Shown piece by piece: positions 7,750 to 15,201 of a stretch of 36,006 nt of DNA. Numbering within the stretch: position 1 is the stretch's first letter; the number at the start of each line of letters is the position of its first letter. This stretch comes from Dehalococcoidia bacterium (GTDB taxonomy: Bacteria > Chloroflexota > Dehalococcoidia > Dehalococcoidales > SURF-40), in NCBI GenBank assembly GCA_003599745.1, contig QZJL01000063.1:1-36006 (forward strand), written 5' to 3'. Made by a program: the position numbers and the translations under genes. The notes beneath the pieces were generated by a model. It ran no database searches, was not told where the DNA came from, and saw only the letters and a list, made by a program, of their open reading frames with translations.

Positions 7750-8331
7750 ATGGAAACCAGAACCGCCTACTTTGAAAAACCGGGGCCGGCGAACACCGAG
7801 ACCACCCTGCGCCTGGCGCGGGAGCGCGCCGATGAGCGGGGCACCCGCCAGGTCGTGGTGGCTTCTACCTGGGGAGACACGGCGCTTAAGGCGATGGAGG
7901 TGTTCAGCGGGTTCAAAGTGGTTATCGTCGGCATCGTCACCGGCCCACGCGAGCACGACCCCCAGTCCACCATCTACCAGCCCTTTTCCCCCGAGGCAAA
8001 AAAGGCCATCGAGGCTAAAGGCGGCGTGGTGCTGCACACCACCCACGCTTTCGGGGGCATCACCCGCGCCCTGCGCGACCAGCAGGACTGGAAGACCAGC
8101 CCCATCAGCCTCATCTCTACGGCGCTGCGCGTTTTCGGGCGCGGTATGAAGGTCGCCTGCGAGATAACCATGATGGCCGCCGACTCCGGGCTGGTAAGCC
8201 TCACCGAGGACGCCATCGCCATCGCCGGCAGCGGCCGCGGCGCCGATACCGCAGTCGTGCTGCGCCCGGTGAACGCCCACCGTTTCTTCGACCTGAAGGT
8301 CAAGGAGATTATCTGCAAACCGCTCTCTTAA
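7750..8331 (+). CDS. Stand-alone pyruvate kinase C-terminal (alpha/beta) domain protein
   Basis: A 193-residue protein resembling only the C-terminal domain of pyruvate kinase, which in the full enzyme carries the allosteric site, not the active site. Visible segments are TLRLARERADERGTRQVVVA near the start, KVVIVGIVTGPR in the first half, and the terminal AIAGSGRGADTAVVLRPVNA. No barrel domain or PEP-binding residues are present, so it is not a kinase. Stand-alone copies occur in anaerobes and archaea with unknown role; a nucleotide- or phosphate-sensing role is only a guess. It lies 27 bases after the ferredoxin-CbiK gene and 20 bases before the flavodoxin-split-barrel gene, each with a strong ribosome site (AAAGGAG, AGGAGG), so it belongs to the same transcript. 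Confidence 0.75.
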   Translation: METRTAYFEKPGPANTETTLRLARERADERGTRQVVVASTWGDTALKAMEVFSGFKVVIVGIVTGPREHDPQSTIYQPFSPEAKKAIEAKGGVVLHTTHAFGGITRALRDQQDWKTSPISLISTALRVFGRGMKVACEITMMAADSGLVSLTEDAIAIAGSGRGADTAVVLRPVNAHRFFDLKVKEIICKPLS

Positions 8332-8351
8332 GTTAAGCTAGGAGGCCAATA

Positions 8352-9206
8352 ATGGCACGCACCGCAATCATCTACGAAACCCAAACGGCCGAGCAGGCCG
8401 CCGCCGTCAAAAACCTGATGCTCATCCTTGGGGCAGGACGCTACTTCAAGACCGGGGAATTCGTCCCGGAACTGAAAGACACCTATGATTTCTATTTCAT
8501 CGGCGGCCCGGCGGGTGGGGGCAATCCCGACACCAGGCTCACCGACTTCGTCTCGAACAACCTCGACTGGCTGCAAAAGAAGAGGTTGGTGCTCTTCGCC
8601 CTCGGAACGGCCGGCACGGCCAGTAACGACAGCTTTGCCCCGTTACACGAAATGCTCGGCGGCGCCGTGCTGGGCAAGGAAGTTATCAATGTCGCCAACC
8701 TGCCCGCCATCGCCGAGGCCGGTCTCCGTGTCAAGGCAATTCGTGACGACGGCGATGTAAAACTCCCGGCGCCGGAACTAAAACAGCACATCGAGAAGCT
8801 CCTCGAAGGTCACAAGTACTGCACCCTCTGCACCGGCCACGGTGACCGGGTGCGCGGCACCGCCGTGACCTACAAATACCACGACGGTCACATATACATC
8901 ATCTGCGAAGGGGCGGCCAAGTTCGCCAACCTGATATTGAACGACAACGTCTGCATCTCGATTCACGCGCCCTTCGGCGGGGTGGGCACCGCCGGCCTCC
9001 AGCTGACCGGCAAAGTCAAAATCCTCGACCCGGCAAGCGACGCTTATCGCCGCATGATGGAAATCAAGGGCAGCGATTACCAGCGCCTGACATCACTGCC
9101 CTGGATTGTCTGGGGACTGGATGTCAAACTGGAAAAGGCCGAGTTCTGGTGGGCCGAGTGGCGCAACCGGGGCATCGGCCCCAAGCAGACCTACCACTTC
9201 GAATGA
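8352..9206 (+). CDS. Flavodoxin-like / pyridoxamine 5'-phosphate oxidase-like split-barrel fusion
   Basis: A 284-residue cytoplasmic protein. Residues about 1-115 look like a flavodoxin fold (strand TAIIYETQ, then DFYFIGGPAGGG and LVLFALGTAG), though the phosphate loop is poorly kept. Residues about 135-280 match the FMN-binding split beta-barrel of the pyridoxamine 5'-phosphate oxidase family, starting at the CTLCTGHGDRVRGTAV motif. Members of this fold include flavin reductases, F420-dependent enzymes and haem-binding or haem-degrading proteins, so the name does not fix the reaction. The same CTLCT-type motif opens the split barrel in the proteins encoded at 9232 and 9781, so three related domains follow each other. 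AGGAGG precedes the ATG. Confidence 0.75.
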   Translation: MARTAIIYETQTAEQAAAVKNLMLILGAGRYFKTGEFVPELKDTYDFYFIGGPAGGGNPDTRLTDFVSNNLDWLQKKRLVLFALGTAGTASNDSFAPLHEMLGGAVLGKEVINVANLPAIAEAGLRVKAIRDDGDVKLPAPELKQHIEKLLEGHKYCTLCTGHGDRVRGTAVTYKYHDGHIYIICEGAAKFANLILNDNVCISIHAPFGGVGTAGLQLTGKVKILDPASDAYRRMMEIKGSDYQRLTSLPWIVWGLDVKLEKAEFWWAEWRNRGIGPKQTYHFE

Positions 9207-9231
9207 TAGGGTCTATCGCGAGGACAGGAAA

Positions 9232-9765
9232 ATGACGGAACTGACCGAATTCGGGCGGCTGCGCACCTCGGGCATCAAGACCCGGCTCCCGCGACCGGAA
9301 CTGGAACGGCGCATCACGGCGGCGTTCAAAGCATACAACGTCTGCGTGCTGGCGACCTGCCTTAACGACGTACCGAGGGCGACACCGATCGAGTATTACT
9401 CTGACGGCCTGGTAATTTACGCGCTGGGTTCGCGCCAGACCAAGCTCATCAACCTGGAGGGTAACCCCCGTATCAGCGTCGGCATCTATAACAAATCGTT
9501 CACCGACTGGACGGACTGGTACGAGATTGTCGGCCTCCAGATTACCGGCCTCCCCGAGCTTTTGCGCTATGCTGATGACCCCGAAGCTTATCTGGCAGCC
9601 TTGAGCCACTATGACTGGCACAAATACCGCCGCGCCATGGGACGGCCTGACGACGAACCGCGAAATTCCACCATCATCAAAATCACTCCGACTAAAATCG
9701 AATACCGCGACTTGGGGATGTTGCGCGAGGGTTATGCTGCCTCACAGGTCTGGACCGCACCATAA
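9232..9765 (+). CDS. Pyridoxamine 5'-phosphate oxidase family protein (split barrel), copy 2
   Basis: A 177-residue single-domain protein. I place the start at the ATG at 9232 behind AGGACAGGAA; an open frame continues upstream but overlaps the previous gene and has no ribosome site. The motif CVLATCLNDVPRATPIEYY (residues about 39-57) and the NLEGNPRISVGIY strand are typical of FMN-binding split-barrel proteins. The C-terminal IIKITPTKIEYRDLG is shared with its neighbour at 9781. These two genes look like a tandem duplication. True pyridoxamine 5'-phosphate oxidase activity is not implied; a flavin- or cofactor-dependent reductase or a haem-binding role is equally possible. Confidence 0.8.
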   Translation: MTELTEFGRLRTSGIKTRLPRPELERRITAAFKAYNVCVLATCLNDVPRATPIEYYSDGLVIYALGSRQTKLINLEGNPRISVGIYNKSFTDWTDWYEIVGLQITGLPELLRYADDPEAYLAALSHYDWHKYRRAMGRPDDEPRNSTIIKITPTKIEYRDLGMLREGYAASQVWTAP

Positions 9766-9780
9766 GAGGAGATGGTAAAA

Positions 9781-10302
9781 ATGGCAACCCAGTTTCGCCG
9801 GCTGATGACCGCAAAAGCCGATAAGCAGCTCCCCAAGGACGAGCTCTGGGGACGCATCGTAACCCTGTTAAAGGGACAGACGATGTGCACCCTCTGCACC
9901 TGCCTTAACGACGTGCCCCGGGCGACGCCGCTGGAATACTACCTCCACGATGCTTCGCTCTACATGGTGGGGCACAAGGGCGTTAAACTGGAAAATATCA
10001 GGCAAAACCCCGGGGTGAGCATCGGGGTATATAACCACGTGCACCCCCGGTGGGGCGACGGCGGCAACTGGCTCGGCGTCATCGGCGCCCAGATTACCGG
10101 CACGGCGCGGCTCGTTCCCGATGATGTGCCAGAGTTTTTCGAGGCCTACAAACGCTTCGCCTCGCCTACCTCGACACCGGCTAACCCCGGGGAAAAACCC
10201 CGCGGACGCATCATGATTGTGACTGATATGGAGCGTGTCGAGTATAATGACATCGCCCTCAAGCTCGAAGGCTACGCCTCGAAACAGGTCTGGCGGGCGT
10301 AA
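9781..10302 (+). CDS. Pyridoxamine 5'-phosphate oxidase family protein (split barrel), copy 3
   Basis: A 173-residue protein related to the one just upstream. The motif CTLCTCLNDVPRATPLEYY and the NIRQNPGVSIGVYN strand mark the FMN-binding split barrel. I choose the ATG at 9781, which is 9 bases after GAGGAG; the in-frame ATG at 9772 directly abuts that site and is unlikely. Two cysteines in CTLCTC are shared with the barrel fused to flavodoxin (8352-9206), and could bind metal or form a disulfide. The gap to the previous gene is 15 bases, so the copies are cotranscribed. Confidence 0.8.
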   Translation: MATQFRRLMTAKADKQLPKDELWGRIVTLLKGQTMCTLCTCLNDVPRATPLEYYLHDASLYMVGHKGVKLENIRQNPGVSIGVYNHVHPRWGDGGNWLGVIGAQITGTARLVPDDVPEFFEAYKRFASPTSTPANPGEKPRGRIMIVTDMERVEYNDIALKLEGYASKQVWRA

Positions 10303-10356
10303 CGGCCTGACCCGCCTAAAGCCGTCGTTTTCATACTTTTGCACAGGAGGCTAATT

Positions 10357-11379
10357 TTGCCGTCACCGAAAAAACTTACCGCTGATGCCGAACAGGCCCT
10401 GGCTACCGTGCTTGGCTGGTGCGCCCCCATTCTACACGCCCGGCGCCGGGAAAATATCCTGCGCCTGGCCGGTCTCCTGGCTCTGGAGAAGGGAATTCCG
10501 GAGATTGACCGCGCCACCCTGATTGAGGCCGCCAGACTTGTCCTCCACCCCGGCCACGCCCCGCTTTTCGCGAGAATGGAGGCGCCGCTTGACCCCTCGG
10601 GGGTCAAGCAGACCTACCTCAACCTGGAGTCTTACTACGCCGCCACCCGGATTGCCAAGCGCTGGGAATTCACCGGCCCCAAACCGGAGAAACCGGCCGG
10701 TGAGATGAAAGTTCTGGCCCTGAACGCCAGCCCGCGCCGGGAAGGCAACACCGGCACCCTGATTGACGAGGCGCTGCGCGGCGCCGCCGCTGCCGGGGCC
10801 GATGTCGAAAAAATCCACCTTGCCGAAGTGAACATCGGCCACTGCGTCAACAACCTCATCCAGCGAGACTACTTCATAGCGAAAAAACAACTGCCCGCGC
10901 TTGAGATTTCCTACTGTGAATACGCCCGTGGTTGCGAAGACGAAGCCCATAAGGGCGCCTGCGCCCTGAGGGACGACATGCCGTCTCTCTACGCTAAAAT
11001 CCAGGCGGCGGACGCCGTCATCGTGGGCTTCCCCATCTACAGCGGCTGGGAATCAGCCCTGCTCTCCAACTTCCTGGAGCGATGGGACCGCTACCGGAAC
11101 TGCACCCAGAACCAGCCCATCGGCGGCCGCAAAAAACGCGGTATGGTCATAAGCACCTGGGGCTACCTCGACATCACGACCAACGACCACATTCTCGAAA
11201 ATAACATCACCAAGCTGTACTACCGCGGCGTAAGCGCGGTCGAAGTGGTCGTGGCCTGCGGCGTGGTCGGTATGTTGAGCGGCCTGGACACCGAGGGCCG
11301 TGCCATCATCCGGCGTTTTCCCGATGAGATGGCCAAGGCCTACGCCGCCGGGCGGACGCTGGTCACCGGAGAACGCTGA
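10357..11379 (+). CDS. PCP_red-like domain fused to NAD(P)H-dependent FMN reductase-type flavoprotein
   Basis: A 340-residue protein. The start is a TTG at 10357, 6 bases after AGGAGG; an upstream TTG (10339) precedes that site. Residues about 5-65 form a helical domain that resembles PCP_red (DAEQAL near the start, IDRATLIEAARLV at the end), weaker than the copy at 4572. Residues about 118-335 are a flavodoxin-fold FMN reductase: VLALNASPRREGNTGTL is the FMN phosphate loop, and FPIYSGWESALLSNFLERW lies near the flavin. Cysteines in YCEYARGC...ACAL sit where iron-sulfur flavoproteins carry a cluster, but the spacing (C-x6-C-x8-C) is not the usual one. Last plus-strand gene of this run; the next genes are on the other strand. 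Confidence 0.75.
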   Translation: MPSPKKLTADAEQALATVLGWCAPILHARRRENILRLAGLLALEKGIPEIDRATLIEAARLVLHPGHAPLFARMEAPLDPSGVKQTYLNLESYYAATRIAKRWEFTGPKPEKPAGEMKVLALNASPRREGNTGTLIDEALRGAAAAGADVEKIHLAEVNIGHCVNNLIQRDYFIAKKQLPALEISYCEYARGCEDEAHKGACALRDDMPSLYAKIQAADAVIVGFPIYSGWESALLSNFLERWDRYRNCTQNQPIGGRKKRGMVISTWGYLDITTNDHILENNITKLYYRGVSAVEVVVACGVVGMLSGLDTEGRAIIRRFPDEMAKAYAAGRTLVTGER

Positions 11380-11395
11380 CGGCCGGTGGCCGCCA

Positions 11396-11677
11396 TCATT
11401 GCGGGTTTTTTAGCTCTTCCAGCGCAGTGCGGATAGCCTCGGTGATGGGGATTTGCTCGGTGCAAATGCCGTCGCAGCCCTCGCACAGGGTACAGTCCTC
11501 AAGTATCCGGCGCGCCATTTTATCCGGCGGCGTTCCGTCAAGCATCTTGCGGATGATGAGCAGGCGGTACATCGGCGAAAATCGCTCGTCCAGGTAAAGC
11601 TGGTAGCTGTGGCAGACGTCAAAGCACATGCGGCAGGCCCCGCAACGGATAATCTCATCACGTATGGACTCGTCCAT
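11396..11677 (-). CDS. Small two-cluster [4Fe-4S] protein, HdrC/GlpC-like
   Basis: A 93-residue protein with two cysteine motifs, CGACRMCFDVC (residues 12-22) and CTLCEGCDGIC (residues 62-72), separated by helices (MYRLLIIRKML). This matches the ferredoxin half of HdrC, GlpC and LldE-type proteins, which pass electrons to a partner with CCG domains. No HdrB, HdrA or CCG domain gene is in the window. The ATG lies 3 bases after the stop of the flavodoxin-TAXI gene, with GAGGGG upstream inside that gene, so translation is probably coupled. It may be an electron donor to the flavodoxin domains encoded upstream in the same minus-strand transcript. Confidence 0.8.
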   Translation of the reverse strand: MDESIRDEIIRCGACRMCFDVCHSYQLYLDERFSPMYRLLIIRKMLDGTPPDKMARRILEDCTLCEGCDGICTEQIPITEAIRTALEELKNPQ

Positions 11678-11680
11678 AGG

Positions 11681-13270
11681 CTAAAGCCCCTCGAACGGCC
11701 TCAGCGGGGGTAGCGCCTTTTCTTTCTTATAGCCTTCCCACAGGTCAACCCATGCCGGGTTTTCGGCACGCACCGGGATGCCGCGCTCGTCGGCGGTATC
11801 AATGCACTCCTGATAGGCCTCGCAGTAGCGGTCAACCAGGGCGGCGTTAGCCTGGCTGCGTTCTTCGAGGGCGTTAGTCCAGACGCCCTCTTCCTTGAGG
11901 GTCTGCCGCAACCCTTCGTGCACCGGTAAAAACGTCTGTTTCAGCTCGGCCAGGACGGTCTCAAGGTTAGCCCACTTCAGCTTCTCGTGGCGGTCTTTGA
12001 TGACATCGTAATGGCGGTGAAGCCAGCTCACGGTGCGGTAGACCAGGATTCTGTCGGTGTCGCGGTGCGCCAGCATCAGGTGGGTACCCACGATGCCCCA
12101 TTTGCCGATGCAGGAGGGCACGCCGACAAACATCACTCCGAATCCCTCCATCGGGTCAACTTCGTGAAAACGTTTGGCGCCTTCGGGGTCTTTTTCGGCG
12201 TTCATCTCAAGCCATCGAATGCCCCCGGACTGTTTCTCCGCCTCGGCAACCACCGGTGACAGCGGCATGGCAAAGGCGAGGTCGGTTCTCCCCTCTATCA
12301 CCGAACGCACCGTGTCGGCGTAAGATTTATGCTCAATCCACTTGATATCCGCGGGGCTGACTTTTGCCCAGGCGAGCAGCCCTTCCACGATGTTACGGCT
12401 CGCCGGGTTACCCGCCAGGCTGGCAAGCCGAGTGCCCGGCTTGACGTCGTAAATCTCTTTGATAGGCGAGTCGCCGCGCACCATGAAACCGGCGTTGTTT
12501 TTCGACTGCGCCCAGACGGCGCAGACGGGGAAGGGGCCGCCCTCGCGGTCGGCATATTCGCCTTCCGCCGTCAGCATCTGGCCGGTCTCGACGCGCGCCC
12601 CGGTGGTATAGTGGAAACGCCCCGCCTTGATATGTCTGAAACAATTTGAGGCGCTTTCATCGGAAGTCACGATGAGCTTTGAACCAACCTCCTGTGCCAG
12701 CGGGTCACCCCAGCCGTGAGCAACCTCGGCGCCAATCCCCTTCCAGGCGATGACGCGCATTTTCGGCGGCCACTTCCAGCGCCCCGACTTCTTCGGCGGG
12801 TCGAGGTCAACGTAATCGGCCGCCGGCGCCAACTCCGCCATCTGCCGCCCGAGCTTGCGGCAGTTAACCAGGTCGTCGGTGGTAGGGTCTTCAAAAGCGA
12901 CCACGGTGGGGAAGACACGCCGGAAATTAAGCTGCTTCATCAGGTTATCAACCGTGGCGATACAGGCATCGCCGCCGACCCCGGCGCTCACCACCCAGGC
13001 ATAAGGCTTGATGCCAATCTCTTTCTTCATCTTGAGCCAGTCGTAGTCGTAGCGGTCCCAGTAGTCGCGGAACATGCCCGATTCCTTCTGGAAATAATTG
13101 CCGGTACCCATGATGACGGCGTCGCAGTTGACCAGGTCTTCCCGCCTGGCATCCAGCGTCTTCCGGACGATAGCCTCGCTCCCGGCCTCGCGCACTCCCT
13201 CGGCAGCGGCGAGTATCATCTTCTCGGTATGGCCGCTGTGCGAGTAATAGAGAAAGAGGACCCTTTTCAT
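11681..13270 (-). CDS. Flavodoxin-TAXI solute-binding-like fusion protein, cytoplasmic
   Basis: A 529-residue fusion I do not recognise as a described family. Residues 1-150 are a flavodoxin: FLYYSHSGHTEKM is the FMN phosphate loop and GTGNYF a flavin-contact loop. After a Pro/Lys linker, residues about 165-525 resemble TAXI-type TRAP transporter binding proteins (KWPPKMRVIAWKG opening; YDVKPGTRLASLAG; VIEGRTDLAFAMP; end at ENPAWVDLWEGYKK). TAXI proteins are normally exported, but this one begins with flavodoxin and has no signal peptide, so it should act inside the cell. The proteins encoded at 16007 and 17145 are paralogues of its TAXI half. GGAGGT lies 8 bases before the ATG. No TRAP membrane subunit is present. 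Confidence 0.8.
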   Translation of the reverse strand: MKRVLFLYYSHSGHTEKMILAAAEGVREAGSEAIVRKTLDARREDLVNCDAVIMGTGNYFQKESGMFRDYWDRYDYDWLKMKKEIGIKPYAWVVSAGVGGDACIATVDNLMKQLNFRRVFPTVVAFEDPTTDDLVNCRKLGRQMAELAPAADYVDLDPPKKSGRWKWPPKMRVIAWKGIGAEVAHGWGDPLAQEVGSKLIVTSDESASNCFRHIKAGRFHYTTGARVETGQMLTAEGEYADREGGPFPVCAVWAQSKNNAGFMVRGDSPIKEIYDVKPGTRLASLAGNPASRNIVEGLLAWAKVSPADIKWIEHKSYADTVRSVIEGRTDLAFAMPLSPVVAEAEKQSGGIRWLEMNAEKDPEGAKRFHEVDPMEGFGVMFVGVPSCIGKWGIVGTHLMLAHRDTDRILVYRTVSWLHRHYDVIKDRHEKLKWANLETVLAELKQTFLPVHEGLRQTLKEEGVWTNALEERSQANAALVDRYCEAYQECIDTADERGIPVRAENPAWVDLWEGYKKEKALPPLRPFEGL

Positions 13271-13299
13271 ATTATGTTACCTCCGGTCTATTTTTGACT

Positions 13300-14511
13300 T
13301 TATTGCGAAAGAAACTGGCTGGAAACTGCGGCAAACCCGTCCAGCGCCCGGGTGACACCATCGAGCCAGACCGCCAGTACCGGGGCATAACAATCCAGGC
13401 CGCGCTCCAGCCGGCACTCGACCCCGGCGGCTTTGAGCCGGCCCGCTAGTTCCGTCATCAATGCCCCGCACTCCCCGCTTACCGGCGTCATGGCAAGCGG
13501 GCGCAGGCACACCGCGCTCCCCAAAGCTCCGACTTCGCGAGTCAGGCCGTCCGGGTCGCCGGTAAAAGCCAGCGCGCCCTGCCGCCTCAGATAACGGTCG
13601 AGACGCAAAAGCGAAGGACCAGGCCCGCCGCCCGACGGGCAGACGACGGTTACGGTGCCAGTTTCACGTCCGGTAAGCATCGCCTTTGCCACCCGCGCTA
13701 GACTATCCGGAGAGCCAAGGAGCGGCCAGGCATACTCTACGGTAAGGCCAGGGGCAGGCACAGCGAGAATGCTTCGGCAGAGATCGTCATCGGCCAGCGT
13801 CAAAGGCGCCACCACCAGGTTGGTCTTCCCCTGTGCGGCCAGCTCGCGGAAAACGCCGTCCAAATCACCCACCGCAACCAGCCTTACCTCGTGCTCCCGG
13901 AAACGGTCGCAGGCTATCTCCAGAGTTTTGGCGGCGTCATCACCGCCGGCTTGAACGATGAGGATAACCGGCTTCGGGACGGCCTCGGCCTTCTTCGTCG
14001 GTACATCAATCGGCACCGGCACGTAGAGGTCAACCATTACGCTGGCATCAGCGCTCACCAGCTCCCGCCCGCGCTCCCGGCACCGCGCCAGCACCTCTTC
14101 CGACGGCCGGCCTTTCGAGGTTACCGGCTCGAAAGCCTTTTTCAGGTTCATGCCGGCGCTCATGCGCTCGATGATGGGCAACTGCCGGTAGGGGTTTGCC
14201 GAGGCCGAAAGACAGCAGAAGTACGGCCGGGGCTTCATCCCGCCGGCCTTGTTTTTCTTGTTGAGACGCATGTGCTCGCGGTCGAACCAGTCCTTGAGGC
14301 GGCCATGAATGTAGCCGTAGTAGTTGCCGCTGCCCCAGATGAGGGCGTCGCACTGTTCGACATCGGCGCCGGTGGCATCGGCGGCCTCCTTGATGTTGAC
14401 GGTAGCGCCCGCCGCCTGAGCGCCTTCCGCCGCCGCCCGTACCATCAACTCGGTATTACCGCTGCGCGAAACGTAAATGATGCTGATAACCCGGTTGGCT
14501 ATTTTCTCCAT
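13300..14511 (-). CDS. Flavodoxin fused to a degenerate CbiK-like domain
   Basis: A 403-residue fusion. Residues about 8-160 are a flavodoxin (IIYVSRSGNTELM loop; WGSGNYYG). Residues about 180-395 follow the CbiK layout seen in the proteins encoded at 6652 and 15202: VILIVQAGG opening, VTVVCPSGGGPG where those have LVGHGS, and CLRPLAMTPVSGECG where the second copy has VPLMITAGEHV. The catalytic or metal-binding His positions are replaced (Pro292 and Cys348), and the middle ligand is absent. I infer a chelatase-like domain that has lost chelatase activity but may still bind a tetrapyrrole. The domain match is by eye and needs a profile search. The ribosome site is weak (GGGGAA). The gene is divergent from the second MarR gene with a promoter at 14638-14665. 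Confidence 0.72.
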   Translation of the reverse strand: MEKIANRVISIIYVSRSGNTELMVRAAAEGAQAAGATVNIKEAADATGADVEQCDALIWGSGNYYGYIHGRLKDWFDREHMRLNKKNKAGGMKPRPYFCCLSASANPYRQLPIIERMSAGMNLKKAFEPVTSKGRPSEEVLARCRERGRELVSADASVMVDLYVPVPIDVPTKKAEAVPKPVILIVQAGGDDAAKTLEIACDRFREHEVRLVAVGDLDGVFRELAAQGKTNLVVAPLTLADDDLCRSILAVPAPGLTVEYAWPLLGSPDSLARVAKAMLTGRETGTVTVVCPSGGGPGPSLLRLDRYLRRQGALAFTGDPDGLTREVGALGSAVCLRPLAMTPVSGECGALMTELAGRLKAAGVECRLERGLDCYAPVLAVWLDGVTRALDGFAAVSSQFLSQ

Positions 14512-14557
14512 CTAACGATTCCCCATATTAACCGGTCTGCCAGTCTGGTGGAATATT

Positions 14558-14646
14558 TTGGTATCCAACGACGCCCCATTTGAAATGGGCTAGCGAAAAC
14601 GTATTGACAATTATCTTGGTATCCTTTAATATTTCGAATTATACCA
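14558..14646. promoter_or_regulatory. Candidate MarR half-sites (TTGGTATCC direct repeat plus inverted copy)
   Basis: TTGGTATCC occurs at 14558-14566 and again at 14616-14624, and the inverted core ATACCA is at 14641-14646. The pair TGGTAT (14617-14622) / ATACCA (14641-14646) brackets both -10 boxes. Placement suits a repressor site; no binding evidence exists. Confidence 0.4.
14604..14632 (+). promoter_or_regulatory. Sigma-70 type promoter for the second MarR gene
   Basis: TTGACA (14604-14609), a 17-base spacer and TAATAT (14627-14632), about 67 bases before the MarR start. The start site would be near 14639, inside the -10 box of the opposing promoter. Confidence 0.75.
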
Positions 14647-14665
14647 TAAAATAGCTCCGAGTCAA
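14638..14665 (-). promoter_or_regulatory. Sigma-70 type promoter for the flavodoxin-CbiK-like / flavodoxin-TAXI operon
   Basis: On the minus strand, TTGACT (14665-14660), a 16-base spacer and TATAAT (14643-14638). It faces the MarR promoter: the two -10 boxes are only 5 bases apart and the transcripts would overlap. One protein bound here could shut both. Confidence 0.72.
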
Positions 14666-14698
14666 CGCTGAAGGGCGATAATTTCTCACGAGGTAACG

Positions 14699-15178
14699 AT
14701 GCCCCCGATACCGAGAGACGTTTTCAACGAGAGCCTGCACCTTCTGAGCGCGGTAAACCGCTCCCTGTACGAAGCCCGCAACGACGAACTCCGGCCTCTG
14801 GGCATAACCAGCCAGCAGTCGGCTATGCTGCACCAGATTAAGTCACTGGGTGACGAAGCCACCGTGACCAACGTCGCCCAGCGCCTCCACCGCGACGTAA
14901 GCTCAGTCTCGGATATGCTGGCGCGCCTGGAAAAACGGGGGCTGGTGCGCCGGTTTATTGACCCCGGCGACCGCAGACAGGTCTACGTGTTTCTCACCGA
15001 AAAAGGCCAGGAGGTACGCGACCAAAGCCAGAAGGAAAACAGCATCATCAAGCGGGCCAGGTCGCAGCTCGGCGATGGTGAAATTGAGGAACTCAACCGG
15101 ATATTGAAAGAGCTTTACCGAATCTGTCTGGAAAACCCGAAAGTCCCGGAGAGCGAAACCGAAGTCAGCCTTAGATAA
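14699..15178 (+). CDS. MarR family transcriptional regulator, second copy
   Basis: A 159-residue winged-helix regulator. The helix-turn-helix reads ATVTNVAQRLHRDVSSVSDM, followed by LARLEKRGLVRR and the wing with the conserved Asp/Arg (DPGDRRQVYVFLTEKG). The conserved wing makes this a more typical MarR than the copy at 3957. The ATG at 14699 lies behind CGAGGT. It is divergent from the flavodoxin-CbiK-like gene and is followed after 23 bases by the second CbiK and the TAXI genes, so it probably controls both arms. No sensory cysteine is obvious. Confidence 0.92.
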   Translation: MPPIPRDVFNESLHLLSAVNRSLYEARNDELRPLGITSQQSAMLHQIKSLGDEATVTNVAQRLHRDVSSVSDMLARLEKRGLVRRFIDPGDRRQVYVFLTEKGQEVRDQSQKENSIIKRARSQLGDGEIEELNRILKELYRICLENPKVPESETEVSLR

Positions 15179-15201
15179 AATTCATTTGAGAAGGTGCAAA
15201 G

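Noticed and set aside
7540-8280. 246-codon minus-strand frame across the CbiK fusion and the PK_C gene
   Set aside because: GC-rich antisense shadow of two supported genes; low-complexity Gly/Ala/His composition.
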